Source: Brachycybe producta (lineage: Eukaryota; Arthropoda; Diplopoda; Playtdesmida; Andrognathidae). Taken from it: a stretch of 64,000 bases of DNA. The stretch lies in assembly GCA_036925085.1 (NCBI GenBank), contig JAUPFP010000026.1:1777001-1841000 (forward strand), in the 5' to 3' direction. Under the pieces are notes generated by a model. That model was not told the origin of the DNA. It searched no databases and saw nothing but the letters and a program-made list of their open reading frames with translations. Shown in pieces: positions 1-12,600 of the stretch (positions are counted from its first letter, which is position 1; every line of letters begins with the position of its first letter). A program made the position numbers and the translations under genes.

Positions 1-444
1 CTCCGCCCTTTTCAACGTTGAACCACACAACAAACCAATTAGAAGTTGCCGGTCGTCATAAAAAGTACGGAGCCGGCTTCTGTGTGTCTCGATTTTTAAT
101 TGCCTTTGCCTATACAGGCTATACGTTGTTAGGGTGGTCTAGATTAACCTACTTTAGGTTGGATTAGGGCTTGATGCAGGGTCTCTTTTGGGTCCCACGA
201 CGGTTATGACCATTAATGGAAGTCATATGAATATTTAAATTTAAATAACCCTCTAGTAGCTGTTATAATGACTCACAATAACAAACATTGAAAACAAATC
301 AAAAGAATAAATTGTTTACCTCAAGTCAGCAACTACCAAAACCTAAAAAAAAACCTAATGAGGGTTTTAAAAAAAGCAGTAGAGTATTTACTCTTTTTGT
401 CTTGCTATGCATTATGTTTTATTTCTTTTATACGTTATTAACAG

Positions 445-607
445 GTATGTACTGCTCAAGGCTCTCTCGTAAACTATCAGCAAAAGCGTAATCTTTTGCT
501 ACACGAGAATAATAGTTTTCGTCTTCTTCACGAGGAAGGGATTCCAGTACCCAAGTTTGGAGTGGCAAAGTCTGCAGATGAAGCATTCAACATTGCAAAA
601 GGGCTTG
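445..607 (+). CDS. SUCLA2: SUCLA2 exon (first in window)
   Basis: Acceptor ttaacag at 438-444 follows a pyrimidine-rich tract; donor gtaaga at 608. It encodes the mature N-terminus ([31 protein letters not shown]), matching the start of the ATP-grasp domain. It enters in phase 0 and leaves with one base of a Gly codon. Confidence 0.88.
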
Positions 608-3600
608 GTAAGAGATTAGGTCTCTTGGTACGAGATTCATTAGATTGGACAAGTCAATGTTAAAACCGAATGAGAAACGGTGTGAATGGAACGCGTCTGT
701 GAAGTTGGCAGTACAAATGAATGGGCCAGGACCCAGAGCAGGACGCAATTGGGCTAGAAAGACAATTGAATGGGCTGATTGAGCCAGCCACATTTAGCGA
801 ATGGGCCACATTCCTAACACTGTAAAATGGCCCTTGAAAAATGTACTGCCAACTTCACAGGCAGCAGTAGAAATGAATGAGCTAGGGCAGAAAACAATTG
901 GGCTAGCTAGTACACCCAATTGGCTGTTTGAGTTAGGTCATTTTGATTGGGCTTAACTTCTTAGGGCCCAAATCGTCCTTAAAGTAGTCACTAGTAAATA
1001 TACAAAATTTATTTAAGTGAATGGACTGGGGATAAAAACTATTGGGCTAGCTAGTACACGTAATAGGCTGTTTGAGCAAGGTAATTTTTTTCATTGGGCT
1101 CAACTTCTTAGGGCCCAAAATGGCCCTTGAACTTTGTACTGCAGCAGTACAAACAATTGAACTGGGGCTAAAAACAATTATGCTAGCTAGTACACCTAAT
1201 GAGCTGTTTGAGCTAGGTCATTTTTATGCCTGGGCTTAACTTCTTAGGGCCCAAAGGGTCTTTTGATTAGTCACTAGTAAATATACAAAATTTAATTAAG
1301 TGAATGGACTGCAGCTAAAAACAATTGGTCTAGCTTGTACACCCAATGGGCTGTTTGACCAAAGTATTTTTATTGATTAGGCTCAATTTGTTAGGACCCA
1401 AAATGACCCTTGAACTTTGTACTGCAGCAGTACAAACAATTGAGCTGGGGCTAAAAACAATTTGGCTGTTTGAGCCAGGTATTTTTTTATTGGGCTCAAT
1501 TCCTTAGGGCCAAAAACAGCCCTTGAACTTTGTACTGCAGCAGTACAAACAATTGAGCTGGGGCTAAAAATTATTGGGCTAGCTAGTACACCCAATGGGC
1601 TGTTTGAGCCAGGTAATTTTTTTGATTGGGCTTAATTTATTAGGGCCCAAATGGCCTTAGAGTATTCACTAGTAAATATACAAAATTTATTAGTGAATGG
1701 ACTGGGTCTAAAAACAATTGGACTAGCTAGTACACCCAATGGGCTGTTTGAGCTAGGTAATTTTTTTGATTGGGCTCAACTCCTTAAGGCCCAAAATGGC
1801 CTTTGAACTTTGTACTACAGCAGTACAAGCAATTGAGCCGGGCTAAAAACAATTGGGCTAGCTGGTACACCCAATATGCTGTTTGAGCTAGGTAAGTTTT
1901 ATGATTGGGCTCAATTCTTTAGTTCTCAAAACGGCCCATGAACTTTGTACTGCAGCAGTACAAACAATTGAGCTGGGTCTAAAAACAATTGGGCTAGCTA
2001 GTACACCCAATGGGCTGTTTGAGCCAGATAACTTTTAATTGGGCTCAATTTTGTAGGGGCCAAAATGGCCCTTGAACTTTGTACTGCAGCAGTACAAACA
2101 ATTGAGCTGTGGCTAAAAACAATTGGGCTAGCTAGTATACACAATGGGCTGTTTGAGCTGTCATTTTTTTATCGGGCTTAATTTCTTAAGACCCAAATGG
2201 TCCCATTATGCTCTATATTTATGGTAAATTTACAAAATGAAGTGACTAGACTAGTGCTGATGGGATGGCCAATGGATGAGAATGGGTGACCTAACAGCAA
2301 AAGCAGACCCTGTTACTCCCACAAAACTTGTTTATTTGTGAATGTATATTCTTTATAAAAGAAATGTTTCAACAATTTTCAAATAAAAATTATTTTTGAT
2401 AAACTAGCAGTGCTCAATAAAAAGTACTTTAGTATAAAAAATACTTTAAAATGCAGTCAGTTGTACTAATGCAGTACAAAAGTTGAAAATAAAAAATTGG
2501 GCTCAAACAACCCACTGGGTTTACTAACTACCTCATTTCTTCAGCACTAGTCCAGTCACTTCATTTTGTAAATTTGCTATAACTATAGGGCATAATGTAT
2601 AGACCATTTGGGCCTTAAGAAATTGAGCGTGATCAAAAAAATGACCTAGCTCAAACAGTCATTTGGGTGTACTAGCTAGCCCAATTATTTTTAACCACAG
2701 CTCAATTGTTTATACTGCTGCAGTATAAAGTTCAAGAGCCATTTTGGTCTAAGGAGTTGAGCCCAATTAAAAAAATTACCTGGCTCAAACAGCCCATTGG
2801 GTGTACTAGCTAGCAAAATTGTTTTTAGCCCCAGCTCAATTGTTTGTACTGCTGCAGTACAAAGTTCAAGGGCCATTTTGGGCCCTAAGAAGTTAAGCCC
2901 CATCAAAAAAATTACATGGCTCAAACAGCCCATTGAGTGTGCTAGCTAGCCCAATTGTTTTTATCCCCAGCTCAAGTGCTTGTACTGCTGCAATACAAAG
3001 TTAAAGGGCTGTTTTAGGCCCTATGAAGTTAAGCCCAATCAAAAAAATGACCTAGCTCAAACAGCCCATTGGGTGTACTAGCTAGCCAAATTGTTTTTAG
3101 CCCCGGCTCAATTGCTTGTACTGCTGCAATAGAAAGTTCATTGGCCATTTTGGGCCCTAAGGATTTGAGCCCAATCAAAAAAATTACCTGGCTCAAACAG
3201 CCAATTGGGTGTACTAGCTAGCCCAATTGTTTTCTGCCCTAGCTCATTCATTTCTACTGCTGCCTGTGAAGTTGCCAGTACATTTTTCAAGGGCCATTTT
3301 ACAGTTAGAAATGTGGCCCATTCGCTAAATGTGGCTGGCTCAATCAGCCCATTCAATTGTCTTTCTAGCCCAAGGTATTGAGCCCCGGGTATTCAGTAAA
3401 AGAGCGAACAAGAGCGAAGGAGCATTCTCACTCAACAATCTTCTGTTTTGTGCTGGTTAGCAGGCGAGCAAACATTTGCTTGCTCATGTTCAAAAAGGTC
3501 TGGTAGATGGTAATACATCAAACAAAGGACTTGTTCGTGCTTGTTTAGTTTGGATGGTGATTATTGTTTGTTGAAATACTTTTCGTGCAGTGCAGCAGTT

Positions 3601-6600
3601 TGTGCTCGCTGTAAACTAACGATGAACTGTGAACAAGAACATATTCGTTCCAGTATGGATGTAAGGTGAGCATTTCAAGGGAACACGAGCAAACATTGCC
3701 TAGCCACTAGCAAATGTTTGCTTTTAAAATATAAAACATTACGTTCAAGCACATTCCACGCTACAAAAGTTGTCATCCAACCACCCTTAATGTATTCGCA
3801 ATCGTTTTTGGCATTTATAATTCTTTAAATGTCTATTTAATCAGGGTTGGATAATATGATTTTTTTGGAAAATATCAAAATATGGCATATTTTTTATACA
3901 TATCGTGATTTATTTGATATATATCAAAAAATATTTTTCATAATTCACCAGTTGTTTACCTTGGCAGTTTCACTCAAATTCACTTTTCAATCCACGTTAA
4001 TGTCTACCTATTATGAATACTTCAAATCATGTCAGAACCAGAGAATGAAATTTAAAATTTTGCACACATTAAGAATTTAAGACTGTAAAATAAATATTAA
4101 GTACTAGTATGTTAAGGTATTGACAACATTTACAAAACATTTTAGAAAGATTTGACAGAAATTTGTTGAAATATATGCCAATGACCGTATTCATCTTAAA
4201 AGCCAATGTGATTTTTAAATTTGAATATATACTGTACTGCCCTTAGTTTACTGTGTCTAGGTAGTTCTAGAATACTGTAACAGAATGCCAGACTGAACCC
4301 ATCCAAGTCAGTGTTTTCCCTAGGTGGCTTTCGGCTTTGGAACTTTATTGAGTGATTTCAAAGTAGAAACCACTTGATATATATTTAACAACCCTGTATT
4401 TAATATGATTTGTGTCACTTTTTATGTAAGTTCACCAACTAAGATTGCATTCATTAAGAGGCTACATCACAATTTCCGCAAAGAGCACTAGCATTGTTTT
4501 TCTATTGAACCCATAGACCCGATGTTAAGGAAGAACCGTTAGTTTTTAAAATACACAGTTGTGAGAATGTTTATTTTTCATATTTAAAGTTGTCCAATAT
4601 TATTTTTCAAAGTGCAGTGTACACTTTAAATATATGCTGACCGAGTGATATAATGACAAAAAATTGGTAAGTGCGGTTATATTTTTAAAAACTATTTCAA
4701 TATATATCATTATTTACAGAAAAAGCAATACTGCAGCCATTGAATTCAACCTTATTGTTTGCCATGTCCTGTAGGTTGTTCCGACTTTGTTGTGAAGGCG
4801 CAAGTGTTGGCGGGTGGACGTGGCAAGGGGACATTTAAAAATGGCTATAAAGGTGGTGTCAAGTTGGTTTTCTCGTATGTTAATGTATTTTATTGTATTG
4901 TAATCTTGGAATTATCATAGTTGTAATATTTAACGTGGTTCTGATTCACAGCCCGGAAGAAGTGCGAGAGGCATCTGCAAAAATGATTGGTGAATACCTA
5001 GTGACAAAACAGACTGGTGAAAAGGGAAGAATTTGTAATTCTGTAATGGTCTGTGAACGCTTGTATCAACGCAGAGAATACTACTTTGCCATCATGATGG
5101 AAAGAGCATATGCAGTAGGTTCTGGTTATTAAATAATATATAAATGTTAATTTTTAATTCTAGTCATTTCGAAGTTGTCGCTTTCATAAAACATAGCTTT
5201 ATTTAGGGTTTCCATTACCGTTCACCTTATAGCATAACAGGTTTTTCGGTAATGCAGCATTACCGAAACCTGTAACACCGGTAATTTTCGGTAATAATGC
5301 AAAAAATTTAGCGAGAAGGACGTAAGGGAGGACGGGAGCGAGAGGAACATTTGATTACTTTTAAGAGCAGGGCAGGAGAATCCCAGATTGATCTCTTCAT
5401 GATTCGGAGTGAGGATAGAAACGAGTGCAAGGATTGTAAAGTGATACCAAGTGAAAACCTAGCGGGACAACATAGGGGTTAGGCAGGAGGTCCCCTGGTG
5501 TAAGCTGTTTGCAGATGACATAGTCTTAGATGGGGAATCCAAAATGGAACTCGAGATAAGGTTAGAGAACACTAGGAATGCCTTGGAATCAAAGGGGTTG
5601 AAAATAAGTAGGGCAAAAATGAAGTACATGAAATTTAAGTGGGATGGGAAAGAACAGTTGAATGAGGGGATTAGACTTGGGGACAGTTTAATGCAGCAGG
5701 TGCATGACTTCAAATATTTAGGATCTGTGCTGCAAGATGATGGGAGCTTAGACTTAGACATCACAAACCGGATAAAGCAGGTTGGCATAGGTGGAAGCAG
5801 GCTAGTGGGGTTTTATGTGGCAGGAAGTTACCTATAAAATTGATTGGATGATTTATAGGACAGTATTCAGACCATTGTTGTATGGGTCAGAATGTTGGGC
5901 AATCAAGAAGGTGCATGAGGATAGAATGCAGGTAGCTGAGATGAGAATGCTAAGGTTTATGAGTGGGGTGACCAGGATAGAATCAGAAACGATTTTATTA
6001 GGGGTAGTGTAGGGGTAACAAATATAGTAGAAAAGATGCAGGAAAATAGGCTGCGGTGGTTTGGGCATGTCCTCAGGAGCGGAGAAGATGGGCTGCTGAG
6101 GCAGGCAATGAACTTAGACCTAGGAATAAAACGGGGTAGAGGAAGACCCAAGCAAACCTGGGACGTGGTAGTAAAACGGGATAGGTTGCATGTGGGGTCA
6201 CTGGGGGCATGGTGCAAAATCGAAACGAGTGGAGAGTTAGAACCAGCAAGGCCTACCCTGCTGCTTGCGGTATAAGGTACAGGAAATGATGATGATGATG
6301 ATGAATGCTAAAAATTTAATAAGTGCTGTAAAAAAAAGAAAAATTGAAAGTAAATTTGCCATGTTAAAAAAATTAAAATAAATATAAATTCATAACTAAT
6401 AATTATATAATAAAAATAATCATGTTAAATAAAACTTTTTTATCTATTTAGACTCAATGCTTATTCTAATTTTTTGATTAGTTTTTTTAATTTCTTCTGA
6501 ATGTCACTTTTTTAGTATTTTTATATATAATTATTTTATATATCACAAGCGTAACAAATGAATATGTTGCGTTAATTTAGTACCTAAGTATGTACGGTAT

Positions 6601-9600
6601 AATAATGCACGGAAAGCATTTTAACTGTACGAACATTTACATTAGGACCTTACTGCGACTTTCGCATGCATGTGTGCAAGTGCATACGAATACCATTTTT
6701 TTACTTTAGTCTTAAAAAATACTCTTGGTTTCAATGCATATGTGAAATTTTAATTTCAAACTCAGTGGTTCTTAAATTTTGGTCAATTCTTTTATCCAAA
6801 TTAATATAAAACTTTTTACAGAAAAACCGGTATTGAAAGGTCAATTTACCAGTAATACTGATGTAATAAAATAGACCAGTAGTACCGGTTTACCGGTAAC
6901 AATAAAACCGGAAATGAAAACCCTAGCTTCATTAGCTAAGAAGGCAATAACACCTGTTATTGACATGTAAACCTGAAGTATATTTTAGCCTGATGCGTGA
7001 TATACATGTGTATCGTAAAATAGAACCTGAATTGTGACTTCTGTTTAAAAGTGGCATTTTGGTTCGGTGCCACCAGGGGCCTGTTTCACAAAACTACAAG
7101 TCTTGTCCGTAACAATTGTATGTTTACAAGTTGTTGGGAACAAGTGAAATTTCACTTGTTTGTAACAAGTTTAGTCTGTCACTATTCATAAAATAGACAT
7201 TTTCTTTTCTTTGTGTAATTCCATTATGTCGAATATGTCTAAAAATGTTGCATTAGGAAATAAGTTGTGTATTTTAAAAGAAATATGAGATAGTTAATTA
7301 AGGACATTCTGTTTAATTTCAAAACACTTGTAAAACAATCTAGGTACCTACCTTTCGAGTTAGGTAGAAAATCCTTGGTTGGCAACAAGTGTCAGTAACA
7401 AGTTTGTACACTACACTTGTTAGCTACAAGTGACCTGTTGTCTTTTACAAGTAGTTCACTTGTAAAATTGTAAAAATACACTTGTAATTACATTGGTACA
7501 CTTGTACTTTTGTGAAACGCTAATTAGAAATTTTCCAAATATTGTAAAAATTTACTTGTTACTAACAAGACTTGTAGTTTTGTGAAATTTGACCCCAGGT
7601 ATAAAAAGGTTTATCGTTAATAATTTATGCAATGCAATTTAATTTGTCCAAACATATAACTGGCTGTGCTGATGCATGTGAATACTAAAGATTAAATAAT
7701 TATATTTCATTATTTTCTTCATACGTCAGGGTCCTGTACTAATAGCCAGTGCACAAGGAGGCATGAATATTGAGGAGGTTGCATATGAGAACCCAGATGC
7801 AATCATTAAGGAACCAATCGATATCATTGAAGGGTTAAGTCAACAGCAGGCTGTGAAGGTTGCCAATCGTTTAGGATTGTCCGATAGAGCAGATGAGGTC
7901 TTGAGATGTTTTTTTTTAAATACATGATTAGTTAATAACATTTTTTCAAGCAACTTCATTGTTATTAGGTTGCCGAGTACTTTGTCAATCTTTATAAACT
8001 CTTTATAAAGTATGACTCCAGTATGGTCGAGATAAATCCACTGGCTGAAGATACAAAGGGTGGAAGTAAGTTGAAGGATACCATTTTGAATGATTTGAAT
8101 GTTTTTCTACATATACTGTAAAATGTAAAAAACTGTAAAAACTCTTTTTATTGTTTAGTATTTTGCTTAGATGCTAAGTTCAGGTTTGATGACAATGCAG
8201 AGTTTAGACAAAAAGAATTGTTTTTGCGTCGTGACTGGACACAAGAAGATGAAAAGGAAGTGGAAGCTGCTAAGCATACGTTGAATTACATTGCGCTCGA
8301 TGGAGACATAGGCTGTTTAGGTTTGTTATTATCAGAAAAGGGACATTTTCATATTTTTACTGAACGGTTATAACTGGTTAAATGCAGTCATGTGTAACCG
8401 TGCGTACCTCTGCTTTAAGAAACTTTAGAAGCGCCACGGATGTCAATGGGGCTATACAGTATATGGGCTGCTATAACTATGGGCCGATATAAAGATCGGC
8501 CGTTATAGGGGCGCTGGCATCGTTAAAACAATTATCGTTTGCGAAAAAAAGGTTTTTAAAAATATTTCTAACAATTTATAAAATATAAAAGGTATGTCAT
8601 GAATAAGAAAATAAAACTAACTTACCTTCATAACTTGTTGAAATTCCAATAAAACGATCACAAGAGGCGAAAATACCGAACCATGTACACGACTTGCAAA
8701 CTTTTTCCTTGGATCGTCATCTTTTTTTCGCGGGCGACCCCACGGAAAAATAGATCTGCTAGAGAAGAACAGTTGTACGGACTATTGAGATATTTTATAA
8801 AAAAACTATTGTTTGCAAATGGTAATAGTGTTAATAATGTCAGCGCCCCTATAATGGCTGATGTTTATATCGGCACATAGTTATAGTATCCCATGTATTG
8901 GGCCATTGACGTCCTTGTAAGTTTAGTTTTTTAACTTTATAATTTAACTAGCTTTTTATTATAATGTCTTCACTTTATAAATTGATGAAAACGGTGTATC
9001 CTGTTTTTTTTACAGTGAATGGGGCAGGATTGGCTATGGCTACTATGGACATCATAAAATTACATGGTGGAGAACCAGCTAACTTCTTAGATGTCGGTGG
9101 CGGAGCCACAGCAGAACAAGTTACGGAAGCTTTCAAAATTATCACTTCCGATCCTAGGGTACAAATGTTTTTACCTTTAATAGATCTATATCTCTGTCGA
9201 CAAAACAGGTGGAGTATGTTTTGTTTTCAATAGGTGCATGCGATTTTGGTTAACATCTTTGGTGGTATAATGCGCTGCGATATAATCGCAGAAGGAATCA
9301 TTGCAGCTGCTGAAATTCTGAAGCTGAAGATACCTATCGTTGTGAGGTTACAAGGTAAATTTTATTTTCATTTACCAGGGGATTATTGGGGGTGTTACTA
9401 TAATAACAGGTTTATTATTAAACTTTCACCAATAACTAACTTGCAGCATATTATTAGTTATATTGTTCATAGAGTATGTTTCAGTTTGAAGAGGGAATTC
9501 ATACTTTCACAAGTTTTCTTATATTGGAATTTGTTAATTATAAATCGGTTGTTGTGAAAGGTGAAGAGCAAAGAAATTCGTTCTCATTGATGAAAAGAAT

Positions 9601-12600
9601 GTGTAAAAAAATGCTCAGTTCAAACGTTTAACCCTGAAGATTAGTTTTTCGTGAAAAGTTACAATCGTGATTTTTGATTTGTTGTGTCAATGCTAAATTT
9701 AACTGTATCTATATGAATAAAATTGCAATTCGGTCTGTCTGCCTGGGTGTTTGTTCGGGCATGTCAATCTACATAAAATTTCTCACATGTCGTAAGGTCG
9801 ACCCAACTTTAAATTAAGAGGCTACATCACTAACTTACTTCCATAAATCTCCACAAACAGCGCTAGCATCGTTTTTTCTATTGAGCCCATAGACCCAATG
9901 TTAAAGAAGAAATGTTAGTTTTTAAAATACACAGTCGTGGCAATATGTTTGTTTTTCGTATTTAAAGTTGTATATATGCTGATCGAGTGATAGAATGACA
10001 AAAAATTGGTAAATGCGGTTATATTTTTTAAAAACTATTTGGAAATCGCGAATTTCTAACTTATGTTAAACTCCTTCGAGTACGCCCAAATAAGAAAAAA
10101 AAAACATCCATTAAAATGCTCGTAAAAATAAGTAAAAATAATTAAAAAAAAGAAAAATCAGCTCGTGCGCCAGTGTGTTACCTTCACTGTGGTTTAATTG
10201 TGGTTTTCTTAAAATTATTTTGACGAGCATTTTAATGGATGTTGTTTTTTTTTTCTTATTTGGGCGTACTCAATGGAGTTTAACATAAGAGTTAGAAATT
10301 CGCGATTGTCAAATAGTTTTTAAAAATATAACCGCATTTACCGATGTTTTGTCATTCTATCACTCGATTAGCATATATTTAAGATGCACATTGCACTTTG
10401 AAAACTTAATATTGGACAAGTTTAAATGTGAAAAATAAACAATTGCCGCGACTGTGTATTTTAAAAATTAACATTTTTTCTTTAACATTGGGTCTATGGA
10501 CGCAATAAAAAAACAATGCTAGCGCTCTTTGCGGCGATTTTTCGAAGTAATTTTGTGATGTAACCTCTTAATGCAAAATCAAAATGTAAACCAGAAGTGT
10601 TTTTTGCAAGGCTTTTACTTCACATAGGTTTCATAGTCAAAATGTTAATCCACCTCTATATCAAATCTTGGGGAATCGTTCGGAATGCTGCATTTTTATC
10701 ATTTGGTTCCCTGTGAGAAATTTTTTCATTGTATTTTGATGAAGCTTTTTCATGGTTTATAAATTGAACCGAGAGGCCTGAAATTAGAAGATAATCCAAA
10801 GTGAGCCACTTATTCTAAAAACAGATTACGATGTTGCAGTATCTGGCATTGCCATTTTACATGGTGTGTGTGTATGGTTTTCTTTTACATTCTCTCTTCA
10901 CGCAGTTATTTTTGAAACGTAATTTAAAGTGCAATGAGCACTGAAATTTATTGTGAATCCACTGCTGTTTTTTTGCAAAAGCTATTTATGGTTCTTTTTT
11001 TTAAATAATTCTGAAAATAGCCTACACGCTAATTTCCAGAGGTGATTAGAAACAAACTATTCATCTATGGAAATTAGCACGTAAGCTATTTTCCAAGTTT
11101 TTTTAAAAAATAAAAGGAAACATAAATAGATTTTGCTAAAGTATCGATGAATTCACAGAATATTTGAGTGCTTATTGCATTTTAAACTACGTTTCAAACA
11201 TAACTGTACCGGTACGCTAAAAGCAGTGGTGTAGCGAGGCTTTGTTGCGCCCCCGCCACTTAAAACTTTGCGCCCCTTACCTCACTCTCCAAATAGCCCT
11301 CATACTGGGTCGGGGTGCTATTTTGATGAACGGCGGAACAGGTCTGAACAACAGTAGGAACAGTCGGAAGGTTAGAAAAGGTTTTTAAAGAATTATTAAA
11401 ATAAATTTGTCCATTGTTCCGACCATTAATCAAATTAGAAAACAGTCGAACAATGGACTAATTTGATTTAGTAATTCTTTAAAAACTGGAGGCTGCGCCC
11501 AACCACCCTGCAACAAACTTAATTTAACTAAACCTAACCTTCCGACTGTTCCTACTATTTTTCCGACTGTTCCTACTATTTTTCCGACCGTTCCGCCGTG
11601 CAAATCAAGATTTACTCGTGCAAGTATGTAGTTTTAAAAGTAAATATTAAATGAAAGTCGATTTATTTTCGAAATTAACTGAATAAATTAAGCAAGCAAT
11701 TAACAATTACTCGCTTAATTTATTCAATGATTTTTGAAAATATATAACTTTCATTTCGTTTTTTTTGCGCCCCAAACCTCCTCCCACCCCCGCAATTGCG
11801 GGGCTTGTGGTTGCCTAGACTAAAAGAAAGAAACGGCAATACCAGTTGGGTTCCCATTACCGGTCACTTTATAGCACTACCGGTTTTTCGGTAATGCAGC
11901 GTTGCAAAATTTATATTCCATTTAAAACAAAACATTGTGTATCATTTTTAAATTCATATTTTATTACAATGGCAAATAACAAAAAAGGGAACATAAAAAA
12001 TAACAATAAAACCAAACGAAATAGTAAAACGAATGAACCCGAACAAATAAGTCTTCAATCATTAATTACTTGCTTTTTTGTTTAATATGATATATTGCTC
12101 TCAAAAACATAGCTTGTCAATGCTTTCACCTGATAGCAATGAACGGATCTTTGTGACCAGAGAGAATGCAGTAGAGAATGATCTCTCAGAGGCCACACTG
12201 GTTGGCCGTACAGTCATTGAATATGAATGGGCAACTTCCAAATACTTGCCACATGTATTCCTTCGGCATCATAGTATTTCATTTCGGAACGAATCACCTG
12301 TAGTAACTCTTGTCTTTGATTTTCTCACAAGATTAGAGTTTTGATTCGAATTTATTGCTGATTGCTCCCTCAGTTTTTTATGCAATTTCTCTTTTTGAGT
12401 GAATTATTTTTTTCACCATCGATTGCTTACTACCATTCAGCCATACGTTATATTCTCTCCAATTCTCTCTGTGCATTTGCACACACAGGCACACGCACAG
12501 CACAAACGACAATATATTGTATTTTGTATGTGAAATTTTAATTTCAAACTCAGTGGTTCTTGAATATTGGCCAATTTATTTTATCTAAATTAATATAAAA

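Noticed and set aside
288-491. 67-codon ORF with a hydrophobic stretch
   Set aside because: It runs into the SUCLA2 exon in the wrong frame; the hydrophobic part is the pyrimidine tract before the acceptor.
587-3356. Several minus-strand ORFs with repeated peptides
   Set aside because: They are translations of the tandem foldback repeat.
11846-12344. Possible hAT transposase ORFs
   Set aside because: Short, no catalytic or dimerisation motif, and inside an 864-bp non-autonomous element.
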